Shown here: positions 10,061 through 17,123 of the stretch, in pieces
Position numbering within the stretch: position 1 is the stretch's first letter
How the letters are laid out: each line of letters begins with the position of its first letter
Origin: Thozetella sp. PMI_491
Lineage: Eukaryota > Ascomycota > Sordariomycetes > Chaetosphaeriales > Chaetosphaeriaceae
Length of the DNA stretch: 22,446 bases
NCBI GenBank assembly: GCA_021432635.1
Contig: MU270168.1
Span: 1-22,446 of the forward strand
Direction of reading: 5' to 3'
The notes under the pieces: model-generated
What the model was told of the DNA's origin: nothing
The model's database searches: none
What the model saw: the letters and a program-made list of their open reading frames with translations, nothing else
Position numbers and translations under genes: made by a program

Positions 10061-11330
10061 TACAGTGGGGGGTCAAAAAAATGGCCAGATTTTCCCCACG
10101 CGACGCGTTTTCGCGTTTTCCCCTCCGCAACCACCACACCCACGATGCTTTCCTCCTTACTTCAGACCCCAAAACGGCCTCCAAAAGCCCCCAGAATCCA
10201 TACGACGCCTCGCACACGTAATAGAGTATGGGTATACTTTAATACCGGTCTTTCAGCCCCTGAAATTAGCCGGCCAGAGGGCCTTAGTACAGAGGCTTGC
10301 TATAGCATCAAAAAACGCTTCCATGGCCAGGACTGGGGGATCTCGCCCACTGGTCGTGGTCGCCCACCAAAGCTAGATGAGCGCCACAAACGACGAATAC
10401 TACGTTCAATTGCCTTAGATCCCTTCATCGCGATACCTCAACTCCAAAAGGAAGCAACTTTACCCGTCTCTCGGCATACTATAAGCCGGTTCCTCGTGAA
10501 AGAAGGTATTTCCCACCACCTTGCAGCAACACGCCCATATCTCTCGGAAGAACATGCTGCACGACGGCTTGAGTGGGCTCTAAAGCATCAGGATAAGCCT
10601 CTTTCTTACTGGAGGCGTGTTTTATTTACTGATGAATCTACTGTTGAGCGTGGGCAAGGCTTAAAGAGGAAGTGGTGTTTTCGGCCAAAAGGTCTTTTAC
10701 CACCCTTTATTTCCTCCTTATTTTATATTATATTTAAAAGCTAACCACACTTCTAACAGGCTCTCTTGCAATTGACCCTCGTTATATCCAAGCTCGGCAT
10801 AAAAGATCACGGCATTCAAAGATGTTTTGGGGAGGAATACGGTACGGTGTGAAGTCAGACCTGGCCATTTGTAACGGGGACCCTGACGCAGCCCGAGGAG
10901 GTGTTACGGCTCGTATATATCGTGATATCCTCGATGAGGAGCTTCCTCGGTTAATGGAGCCAGGGATCATCTTTATGCAAGACAACGCACCTATCCATAC
11001 CTCACAGATGGTGAGGGAGTTCCTCCAGGAGTATGGGTGGGAAGTCCTTGAATGGCCACCATATTCCCCTGACCTAAACCCTATCGAGAATCTCTGGTCA
11101 TGGCTTAAAACACGTATTTGCGAGACCTATCCTCATCTTGGAGAGCTTCCTAAGAATAATAACTCTTTAGAGTAGCTAATTGATGCTGCTGAGCGTTGTT
11201 GGGCTGATATTCCTATAGAGATGGTTAACGAGCTTATAGACTCGATGCCGAGAAGAGTGGCTGCGATTATCAAAGCAAATGGCTGGTATACTAAATATTA
11301 AATATATAGGTAAAAACACTAGTCAAACCT
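10061..11330 (+). mobile_element. Tc1-type DNA transposon, right end missing
   Basis: A TA dinucleotide at 10061 is followed by CAGTGGGGGGTCAAAAAAAT, a typical terminal start for fungal Tc1 elements. The transposase gene fills 10145-11301. The inverted copy of this end (a run ending in ACCCCCCACTG before TA) is not present downstream. Instead TCAAAATGGCCAG occurs at about 11363 in the same orientation as in the left end. The right end therefore seems deleted or rearranged, just before the cassette array that starts at 11430. Confidence 0.7.
10145..11301 (+). pseudogene. Tc1-family transposase (DD34E) with a premature stop
   Basis: Cut-and-paste transposase. Exon 1 is 10145-10691 and exon 2 starts at 10760, in phase; the 68-nt intron has two CTAAC branch candidates and a TAACAG end, but an unusual GTCTTT donor. 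An N-terminal helix-turn-helix region (LSAPEISRPEGLSTEACYSI) is followed by a second DNA-binding segment (RPPKLDERHKRRI). The catalytic domain shows VLFTDES (first Asp), IFMQDNAPIH (second Asp) and SPDLNPIENLW (Glu), with 34 residues between the second Asp and the Glu, the Tc1 spacing. TAG at 11173 ends the frame after NNNSLE. The family's usual C-terminus (ending SMPRRVAAIIKANGWYTKY) continues in frame to TAA at 11299, so the stop removes about 42 residues. The element is probably inactive. Confidence 0.85.
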
Positions 11331-11429
11331 GATTTTATTAGTAAATTTATATGTAAAATAGCCTCAAAATGGCCAGGTAATGTATAAGTAAAGTGCTGGT
11401 GGTGGTCGCTCGTATTTTGCCTGTTTGAC

Positions 11430-11960
11430 TATAAGGGGTAATATTATATGGCCCAGCCCTCCCTCTGGTCGGGTACTCGCCCTGCTCGTAGCCCCCTCCT
11501 CCTCCGTCGTCGGATACTGGATAAAATCTGATCTCTCGTCGAGATTCACTACCTCCCTCGCTTTCGCTCGGTATTTTCTAAAAAAAAATAAAAATATTTT
11601 GTGACGTTCGCTACGCTCACTGGGCCATTGAAAAAAGTCAGATTCCATCGCTCGCTGAGGCTCGCTTGATTGATGATGGACCATCAAGTTCATTGCCAAT
11701 CCAGGGTTGGGGTTGTCGCTTCGCTACGCTACGCTATTGCCTTGGTCACCACATCCGTGGCTCCCTCGTAGCAGCCTACGCTTCGCTTCGGATGCACCTG
11801 CGGTGCTAAGGACCGGAGTTGTAGTGATGGGGGAGGGTTAAGGATTTAATCTACTATGGTGTGGTGCCTAGGTCACTCGCTGTGCTCGTTATGAACAAAG
11901 TATCTCATCACGATTCAATTTACTATCCTAATCTACTGTGGCTGTGTCGGTCGCTGTAAA
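11430..11960 (+). repeat. Block Y, unit 1 copy (3' flank of the Rad52-like gene)
   Basis: Starts exactly at the TAATATTA hairpin and runs to just after the stop codon of the minus-strand Rad52-like gene. It is homologous along its length to 13350-13915 and, inverted, to 16510-17102. Shared landmarks include GGTCACC, a small hairpin and CTCCCTCGTAGCA; CGCTTCGCT; AACAAAGTAT (unit 1 and 3); and TATCCTAATCTAC near the inner end. Similarity to the other copies looks like roughly 70-75% by eye. Confidence 0.8.
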
Positions 11961-11963
11961 AAA

Positions 11964-12892
11964 TCAATCCCGGAGAGGATCATCGTCGATCCAGTCAACA
12001 TCTTCCTCCAAATCAAATTCATTACAGAGTAACTCGGCATCCTGACTCGAAACAACAAGGTCACAAGAGTGAGACAAAGAACCACGAGGAACTAGAACAC
12101 GAAAAAAAGAAACAAAGGTTAACAAAACCAAAACCAAAAGTTGACCAAAATCAAGGACAGCATACCTGAAGAAGAAAAGAAAAGAGGAACTTGCACTTCC
12201 GGAGACCAAAAGAACCGGAGAGTTCCATGGCGTAAAAAACCCCAACTCCAGCGGGAAACATCATCCCCGCACAGAACATGAGGGTCACTCTCGTCAGGGT
12301 GTTTGCGCTGCTTAAAACGCAAAGCCCACTCTCGATACTCCTTATCATAGAGACAGAGACCAAAGACACTACCAAAATTGCGAAAGGCTCGTTTGAGCGC
12401 ATCCGTCTCCGCCTCCTTCTCGGCGCTCTCGCGCGCTGCATGCTTCAGCCTGTCCTTGCCATTGCCAGAGCCAACACCACTCTTGGTCTGCACACTTCCA
12501 TGCCGCCAACGGACAGTAACCTCGACAGTACAAGTCGAGTCAGCAGAAAACTTATCATCGCTTCCAGCCGCATCACACTGGGTCTGACGATCACAAATAG
12601 TGGACGACCAACGGTCCACACCAAAAATGGCATTCGCCAATTGCACGATAACATCATACTGTAAATAAGGAACACGAGTACTGCTGGGTCCCGCCCGGGT
12701 CTGGATATGCATAGGGTGCAACATCATAGGCAGAACATACTGCGCCTGAGAGGGAGTCAACCCGCTAGGCACCGTCGCCCGCTCCGGAAGAACACGCATC
12801 TTCTTACGACCCGGAGGAGAAGAAGGAACAACATCTAAGTTCGACCCCGTCGAGTCGGGAACACCCGAGAATGAAACACGCTTCGACACCAT
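11964..12892 (-). CDS. Rad52-like single-strand DNA annealing protein
   Basis: Exons 12892-12166 and 12091-11964 join in phase (284 residues); the 74-nt intron has GTATGC/TTCTAG ends and a TTAAC branch. The ATG at 12892 has good context (GACATGG) and lies about 175 bp from a TATA box. The Rad52 fold spans about residues 74-190: YLQYDVIVQLANAIFGVDRW, then KFSADSTCTVEVTVRW, then SGVGSGNGKDR, then a helix ending DALKRAFRNFGSVFGLCLYD. The KR and R of the last motif match positions that contact ssDNA in eukaryotic Rad52 (established for that family). The Arg that normally precedes the LAN motif appears to be absent. A basic, Pro/Ser-rich N-terminus and an acidic tail (EEDVDWIDDDPLRD) flank the domain. 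It lacks the long Rad51/RPA-binding region of cellular Rad52. Expected role: annealing of complementary strands during replication or recombination of the element. Confidence 0.85.
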
Positions 12893-13065
12893 GTCGAACA
12901 AGAGAGGCAAAGGAAAATGGAAAAAGGCCAACAAGTTGGAGCCCCAGCGCAAGCAGAAGAAGTCAAAAGCAGTCCCTTCGGTCGCGTCCGCGAGATGCTA
13001 CTTTTTGGGTTGCAAAAAGGAAGAGAACAAGAAAAAGATCGGGGGGGCCCCGAGATCTAACCTCC

Positions 13066-13074
13066 ATTTAAATA
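13066..13074 (-). promoter_or_regulatory. TATA box of unit 1
   Basis: On the minus strand GAGTATTTAAATGG lies 276 bp after the unit hairpin and about 175 bp before the Rad52-like ATG. Unit 4 has GAGTATTTAAGG at a matching position. A GC-rich hairpin (GATCGGGG / CCCCGAGATC, about 13037-13058) lies just downstream in the leader. Confidence 0.55.
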
Positions 13075-13119
13075 CTCATCCGAGTGTGTCATCCTGCCGC
13101 CGTATCCACTTCTCACTCC

Positions 13120-13349
13120 AGTTCGTCTAAAACCTTCTCTGGTTGGTTCATCTTCCTCGCTAACGCTCGTCGATTCCTACTGGACCATTCCGTCCCTCCG
13201 GTCCTCCATGGCTTTAAAAGGGAAGGCCCACTCGGATCGCTATCGCTCCCTCGCCATTCGCGCACTCGCTATCGCTCCTACTGCTCTTATTCGCTCCGCT
13301 CATCGGGCCATACTAGGGTGGGGGATGCCTGGGCCATTGGGACATCCAG
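13120..13349 (+). repeat. Block X, unit 1 copy (5' flank)
   Basis: Homologous to the reverse complements of 15193-15420 and 17103-17335. Shared pieces include GTCTAAAACC, CGCTAACGCTC, ATTCCTACTGG and the end TGGGCCATTGGGACATCCAG, which runs directly into the hairpin at 13350. It lies upstream of the TATA box on the coding (minus) strand, so it is the promoter-side flank. Confidence 0.75.
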
Positions 13350-13376
13350 TATAAGGGGTAATATTATATGGCCCAG
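13329..13376 (-). other. Putative origin-like hairpin with TAATATTAC, unit 1/2 boundary
   Basis: Perfect 9-bp arms CTGGGCCAT (13329-13337) and ATGGCCCAG (13368-13376) enclose a 30-nt loop. On the minus strand the loop holds TAATATTAC (13358-13366), itself within the small inverted repeat TATAA-TATTACCCC-TTATA. The nonamer equals the consensus at rolling-circle origins of geminiviruses and many other CRESS-DNA replicons. Whether it works as an origin here is inference. The same 48-bp segment recurs at 17076-17123. Confidence 0.5.
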
Positions 13377-13915
13377 CCCTCCTCCGTCGGGTACTCGCCC
13401 TGCTCGTAGCCTCCTCGCTCCGCTGCGGATACTGGATGATTGTCAATCCTAGGATTAACTACCTCGTTCGCTACCGCTCACTTATTTTCTAAAAAATCTA
13501 ACTAAATCATGGACCTCGCTATGCTCGGTGGACCATTGAACTATTCAATCATTCCATCGCTCGCTCATGCTCGCTCAAGTTTGATGGCCCACGGTGGTGA
13601 TTGGTTAAAACCTGGGGTGTGGGTGTCGCTCCACTTCGTTGCGCTATTGCCTTGGTCACCCCTCGCGGGGCTCCCTCGTAGCAACCTCCGCTTCGCTCTG
13701 GTAGCACGCTGCGCGTGGCTGTACCGCATTGGTAGTATGGAGGGTAGGGGGGTTAAGATCTTAATCTCTATCTTCCTAGGTTACTACATCACTCGCCTTC
13801 GGCTCGTCTACTAAAAGTATTACATCCTGAGAGTATCTATTATCCTAATCTACAGACGATGTCGCTGTCGCTCCTTGTTAAAAGGTCTCCGCTCCGCTAC
13901 GCAAAAAACACATCA
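13350..13915 (+). repeat. Block Y, unit 2 copy
   Basis: Starts at the hairpin and ends before the orphan gene of unit 2. Very close to the unit 3 copy (inverted) in its central part: the run from TTGCGCTATTGCCTTGGTCA through the CCCC-TCGC-GGGG hairpin, CTCCCTCGTAGCAACC and GCTTCGCTCTGG to AGCACGCTGCGCGTGGCT matches base for base. It is more diverged from the unit 1 copy. Confidence 0.8.
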
Positions 13916-14093
13916 ACTATGATAAGAGAAGCAAATGCGGATACTCTGGCCGAGGGAGTCGGGATAAATGTCTCCGACACTCTAAAAAGAATACATAGTG
14001 TCACGGACGCATCTGCTCAAGCTCATTCGACGCACAGAAAGAAGCGAAACAAGATAAAAGGAAAACCCACCCGGTAACAACAAGGCAAGGCTA

Positions 14094-14708
14094 TCAAAAG
14101 CGGAAAGAAAAATCAAGCACAGAACCAGAACAAAGAGAAGCATCCGGCAAAGACAACAGCCGAGACTGAAAATCATCATACGAATGGTGACCAACAAGAG
14201 ACCACGCAAACTTACCAAAGACCAGGGACGTAAACAGTCCAGCTGAACGCAAGTGGGCAGAATACCACAACTCCGCGTAAAAAGGAACCAAGTACACGGA
14301 GCAAATACGCAAGGACTGCGCACAGGAAGAAGAAAGAAAAACATCAACCAACAGTTGGATCCAGTCACTGGAAGAAAGCCCTTCCGATGCAAGAGCATAG
14401 AGTCGGAGAGGCAGAGGATAGAGATCCGTCAAACAAGCATCCGGCTTTGAATACCAAGTAAAAGAAACGCGACGCTGCTCTAAAACAGACGTAAACGTGG
14501 CCAAGTCGCGATCAAAGTTGAAGAGGCCAGCGCAGTCCACACGAATGAACCGATACAACGGGTCGCTCAAACCAGCAGACGCGACATGTGATCCAGGCCG
14601 AGCAAGAGGCAAAACCAGCAGAGAAACCTCTAAACCCTTACGAAGGGAACCGGTAAGATCCTCCTCCGTGGAAGGTATATCCGACAAAACTTCCAAAGGC
14701 GAAGCCAT
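14094..14708 (-). CDS. Orphan protein of unit 2
   Basis: Open frame of 204 residues on the minus strand from ATG 14708 (context GTGATGGCT) to TGA 14094. No family is recognised. The sequence is Leu/Ser-rich with several hydrophobic stretches (DWIQLLVDVFLSSSC, SVYLVPFYAELWY) but no clear TM topology or signal peptide. Its strand is supported by the unit polarity: it reads from block X to block Y, as in unit 1. A strong donor GTAAGT at 14215 with a possible acceptor TTTTCAG ending at 14166 means the C-terminus may be spliced into another frame, so the last 40 residues are uncertain. The C-terminal part (SLVGHHSYDDFQSRLLSLP) has a faint resemblance to the C-terminus of the unit 3 protein. Confidence 0.55.
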   Translation of the reverse strand: MASPLEVLSDIPSTEEDLTGSLRKGLEVSLLVLPLARPGSHVASAGLSDPLYRFIRVDCAGLFNFDRDLATFTSVLEQRRVSFTWYSKPDACLTDLYPLPLRLYALASEGLSSSDWIQLLVDVFLSSSCAQSLRICSVYLVPFYAELWYSAHLRSAGLFTSLVFGKFAWSLVGHHSYDDFQSRLLSLPDASLCSGSVLDFSFRF

Positions 14709-14776
14709 CACGGACTACAAGTCCATATGTCAGTACGGGCGCAAGCCCGAGTGTCTCCAAGAAATCCCAAAAGTGT

Positions 14777-14975
14777 AGGCCGCAGGCCTGTGTAGCGCAG
14801 CGCAGCGAAGCGTGGAGGACGCAGTCCGACTTATCCCCTGTGTCCGGGCAGCGCCCGGGTGTGTGTGTGCGTGAGGGCGTGAGGGTTGCAATCCCTCTGG
14901 GTGCTCCGCGTGGTCCGACAAGTCGGAAAGTGGTTGCAAGAGAAAAGAGATTTCTCGGGGGGCCCCCTAGAGAAA
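14777..14975 (-). other. Cluster of perfect short hairpins in the unit 2 leader
   Basis: Between the TATA box and the ATG lie AGGCC-GCA-GGCCT (14777-14789), CCGGGC-AGC-GCCCGG (14844-14858), TCCGAC-AA-GTCGGA (14914-14927) and a longer arm pair TTTCTC/GAGAAA around a GGGGGGCCCCC core (14951-14975). They sit in the presumed 5' leader and could fold in RNA or in single-stranded DNA. Confidence 0.6.
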
Positions 14976-14981
14976 AGATAT

Positions 14982-14989
14982 CCTTTATA
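14982..14989 (-). promoter_or_regulatory. TATA box of unit 2
   Basis: TATAAAGG on the minus strand, about 275 bp upstream of the ATG at 14708 and upstream of the hairpin cluster. Position in the unit matches the TATA-like boxes of the other units. Confidence 0.5.
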
Positions 14990-15029
14990 CCTGTTCCCAG
15001 GCTGACGTCCCGTGTGCGTCTCCACTTTC

Positions 15030-15197
15030 GCGTCCGCTCACTCTAAAAGCTTCTCTGGTTGGTCACTCTGTCGCTAACGCTCCTTCGTTCCTTAGTTCGA
15101 TGGCCCACGTTGTTCATTGGTCAAATCTGGGTTGCACGTGGTTACCTTGGTCACCCCTCGCGGGGCTCCCTCGTAGCAACCTCCGCTTCGCTCTGGA
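15030..15197. repeat. Rearranged boundary: partial X fused to Y core, then inverted X
   Basis: The first part (about 15040-15095, CTTCTCTGGTTGGT then CGCTAACGCTC and TTCGTTCC) matches the beginning of block X of unit 1. Near 15100 it switches to the core of block Y (GATGGCCCACGTTGTTCATT through CCTTGGTCACCCCTCGCGGG to CGCTTCGCTCTGG at about 15196). It then switches to inverted block X at CTGGATGTCCC. The TAATATTAC hairpin expected at this boundary has been lost. CTGG is shared by both parents at the second switch. Confidence 0.7.
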
Positions 15198-15420
15198 TGT
15201 CCCAATGGCCCAGACTACAATTTAAAATGACTGTCCGACCGGAGGGAGGCAACGAAGGGAGCCTTAGCGACCAGAGTGAGTCATTATTTTGTAAAGCAAT
15301 GATGGACCGGAGGGACAGAATGCTCTTTGATAAGATTGGTCGAGCACCGCGAGGCCATATCCAATGAGATTAGGTTTTAGAGTGACTGGAAGGATTAGTG
15401 GAGACGGTCAGGTGGACACC
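15193..15420 (-). repeat. Block X, unit 3 copy (inverted)
   Basis: Begins CTGGATGTCCCAATGGCCCA and is nearly identical to 17103-17200 for about 100 bp, including ACAATTTAAAATGACTGTCC and GACCGGAGGGAGGCAA. It then diverges, with GGTTTTAGA still shared further on. It precedes the TATA box and gene of unit 3. Confidence 0.85.
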
Positions 15421-15434
15421 GCTACTGGGCGCAG

Positions 15435-15442
15435 TATATAAT
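15435..15442 (+). promoter_or_regulatory. TATA box of unit 3
   Basis: TATATAAT lies about 239 bp after the start of block X, essentially the same spacing as the TATTTAAG box in unit 4 (about 236 bp). The gene start follows about 390 bp later, a longer leader than in units 1 and 2, so a leader intron or an unrecognised upstream exon is possible. Confidence 0.5.
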
Positions 15443-15827
15443 GGAATACTCTTTCTACGCGGAGCACGAAAGTTTTTTACCCTTTTACACCACACGCTTT
15501 AGAACCACGGAGTGCGCCGAAGGCAGTTTTTGTGAGAGTGAGCGTGAGCGAGTTTGCATTTTATGTTTCAGCGGAGCGCCTGCTAAGGACTTCTTTTCTT
15601 CCCACTGTTTTAACTACTCTTTCTCGACGGGAGGAGATCTTGGATGCCTTTCCCCTTCAGCCTGGCGTTTGTTCTGGTGCCCTCGAAGAGCGGCCTCTTT
15701 GGCTTTAATTTTTGTGACCTTCTTACTTTCACCTTGTGGTGATATGATGAATCATCAGGTTCTGTCTTTGTGAACATTCTGTCGTGGAGCGCTTCCTGTT
15801 GTCTGTTGTTTTCTCGTTTGCGTCGTT

Positions 15828-16439
15828 ATGTCGCAATATCTTTGCGACTCTGGAGATTGCTGTACGAAGCGTCTCGTGGCTGATGAACTGCAGGAGCAGT
15901 CTTTGATCTTGTCAGACTTGTGGGAGTCGTCCCCCACGTGGAGTGTGATCTATTCTGGTCGCCTCTTCTCTTGCTTTGCTTTACTCTTTGACTTTCGTCT
16001 TGGCTTGCCGACGGCGGTGCTTGACTCAATTTCCAACTCCTGGGTTCAGGTAATGTCTTTGACTGAGTTGCGATGTTTGGACGCGGTCTGCGTCCTTCGT
16101 TCTTGTCGTACGGTCCCTTCTCGTCGCCTCGACTGGGATTATGCCATTTTGTGTTACTGCTCTGAGGGAGCGGATTATCATACTTGGGAGTTGTTTGCAA
16201 ACCGTGTTATTTCACTCTTTCCCTCTTATTGTTTCAATTCCTGCGACGTTGATTTTGGCGCCTTCAGATCGGAGCGAAGTTACCCCCGTCAGTTAGATAA
16301 CTTTCTTTCTCGTACCCGCTTGCCTCTCGATTTGTGTCAGTATCAGTCTCTGTTTGGTGTGTCTTTAGACGACTTTCGAAGGACGTTGTGTTCCTCTTCC
16401 TATTTGGATTCGTGTTTTGATTCTGAATGTTCTGATTGA
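15828..16439 (+). CDS. Cysteine-rich orphan protein of unit 3
   Basis: Open frame of 203 residues from ATG 15828 to TGA 16437. No family is recognised. It has about fifteen cysteines scattered without an obvious zinc-finger spacing, an N-terminal cluster (YLCDSGDCC) and a Ser/Cys/Asp-rich tail (CSSSYLDSCFDSECSD). No signal peptide or TM helix is evident. Strand is supported by unit polarity (X, TATA, gene, Y). An antisense frame at 15826-16200 is shorter and low in complexity, so I reject it. The C-terminal segment SLFGVSLDDFRRTL faintly recalls the unit 2 protein. A GTAATG site near 16050 could be a donor, but no acceptor is convincing. Confidence 0.55.
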   Translation: MSQYLCDSGDCCTKRLVADELQEQSLILSDLWESSPTWSVIYSGRLFSCFALLFDFRLGLPTAVLDSISNSWVQVMSLTELRCLDAVCVLRSCRTVPSRRLDWDYAILCYCSEGADYHTWELFANRVISLFPSYCFNSCDVDFGAFRSERSYPRQLDNFLSRTRLPLDLCQYQSLFGVSLDDFRRTLCSSSYLDSCFDSECSD

Positions 16440-16509
16440 TTGTCTATCTTAATGAACTTATTTTGGTTCAGTTTTGGCATTTTGTGCTTACCCTTTTCGC
16501 CTGCACACC

Positions 16510-17102
16510 CCAGGATCTCAACCACGCGAAGCGGAGACGGTACTAGATGGAGCGATAGCGACATACCTTAGAGATTAGGATAATCAATCTTATTACTATG
16601 AAATACTTTGTTTAAAGCGAGCGAAAGCGAGTGATTAGTAGAACCACGAAGTGACTGATGACAATACTATCACTACGCCCACTAGATGATAATGTTAATC
16701 CCTCCTCCATTCATCACAATGCATTCCTAGCCACGCGCAGCGTGCTACCAGAGCGAAGCGGAGGTTGCTACGAGGGAGCCCCGCGAGGGGTGACCAAGGC
16801 AATAGCGCAACGAAGTGGAGCGACGACCCCAACCCAGGATTATCTAATCACTTGGACCATCAAACTTTGAAGCGAGCCAAAGCGAGCGCAACACTTGGTT
16901 TTGTTCAATGGACCAGCGAGCAATGCGAGCGCAACAAATTCGTGAGAATTATTTAGAAAATACCGAGCCATAGCGAGGTCAATGTTCATCTCGACGAGAG
17001 ATCAAATATCATCCAGTATCCGACGACGGAGGAGGAGGTGGCTGCGAGTTGACGAGCATCCGACTGGAAGGAGGACTGGGCCATATAATATTACCCCTTA
17101 TA
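16510..17102 (-). repeat. Block Y, unit 3 copy (inverted)
   Basis: Reverse-complement homologue of 11430-11960 and 13350-13915. It starts after the stop of the unit 3 gene and ends at the TAATATTAC hairpin. It carries paired GCGAG-type repeats at 16615-16632, 16871-16889, 16913-16932 and 16963-16980, and a hairpin at 16729-16746. Confidence 0.8.
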
Positions 17103-17123
17103 CTGGATGTCCCAATGGCCCAG
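17076..17123 (+). other. Putative origin-like hairpin with TAATATTAC, unit 3/4 boundary
   Basis: Arms CTGGGCCAT (17076-17084) and ATGGCCCAG (17115-17123) enclose 30 nt. TAATATTAC is at 17086-17094 on the plus strand, the coding strand of units 3 and 4. The segment is the exact reverse complement of the unit 1/2 boundary. The copy at 11430 keeps the TATAA...TTATA core but only the block Y arm. Confidence 0.5.

Noticed and set aside
12891..13130. Plus-strand Lys-rich open frame opposite the Rad52-like gene's 5' end
   Set aside because: It overlaps the promoter and leader of the minus-strand gene and has no domain; the Rad52 fold fixes the coding strand.
13982..14398. Alternative minus-strand frame overlapping the unit 2 gene, rich in Leu/Phe
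   Set aside because: Starts inside the other frame without a promoter. It could supply a spliced C-terminus only if the phase matched, and it does not with the best acceptor.
15826..16200. Minus-strand frame opposite the unit 3 gene
   Set aside because: Shorter, low in complexity, and against the X-TATA-gene-Y polarity shared by the units.
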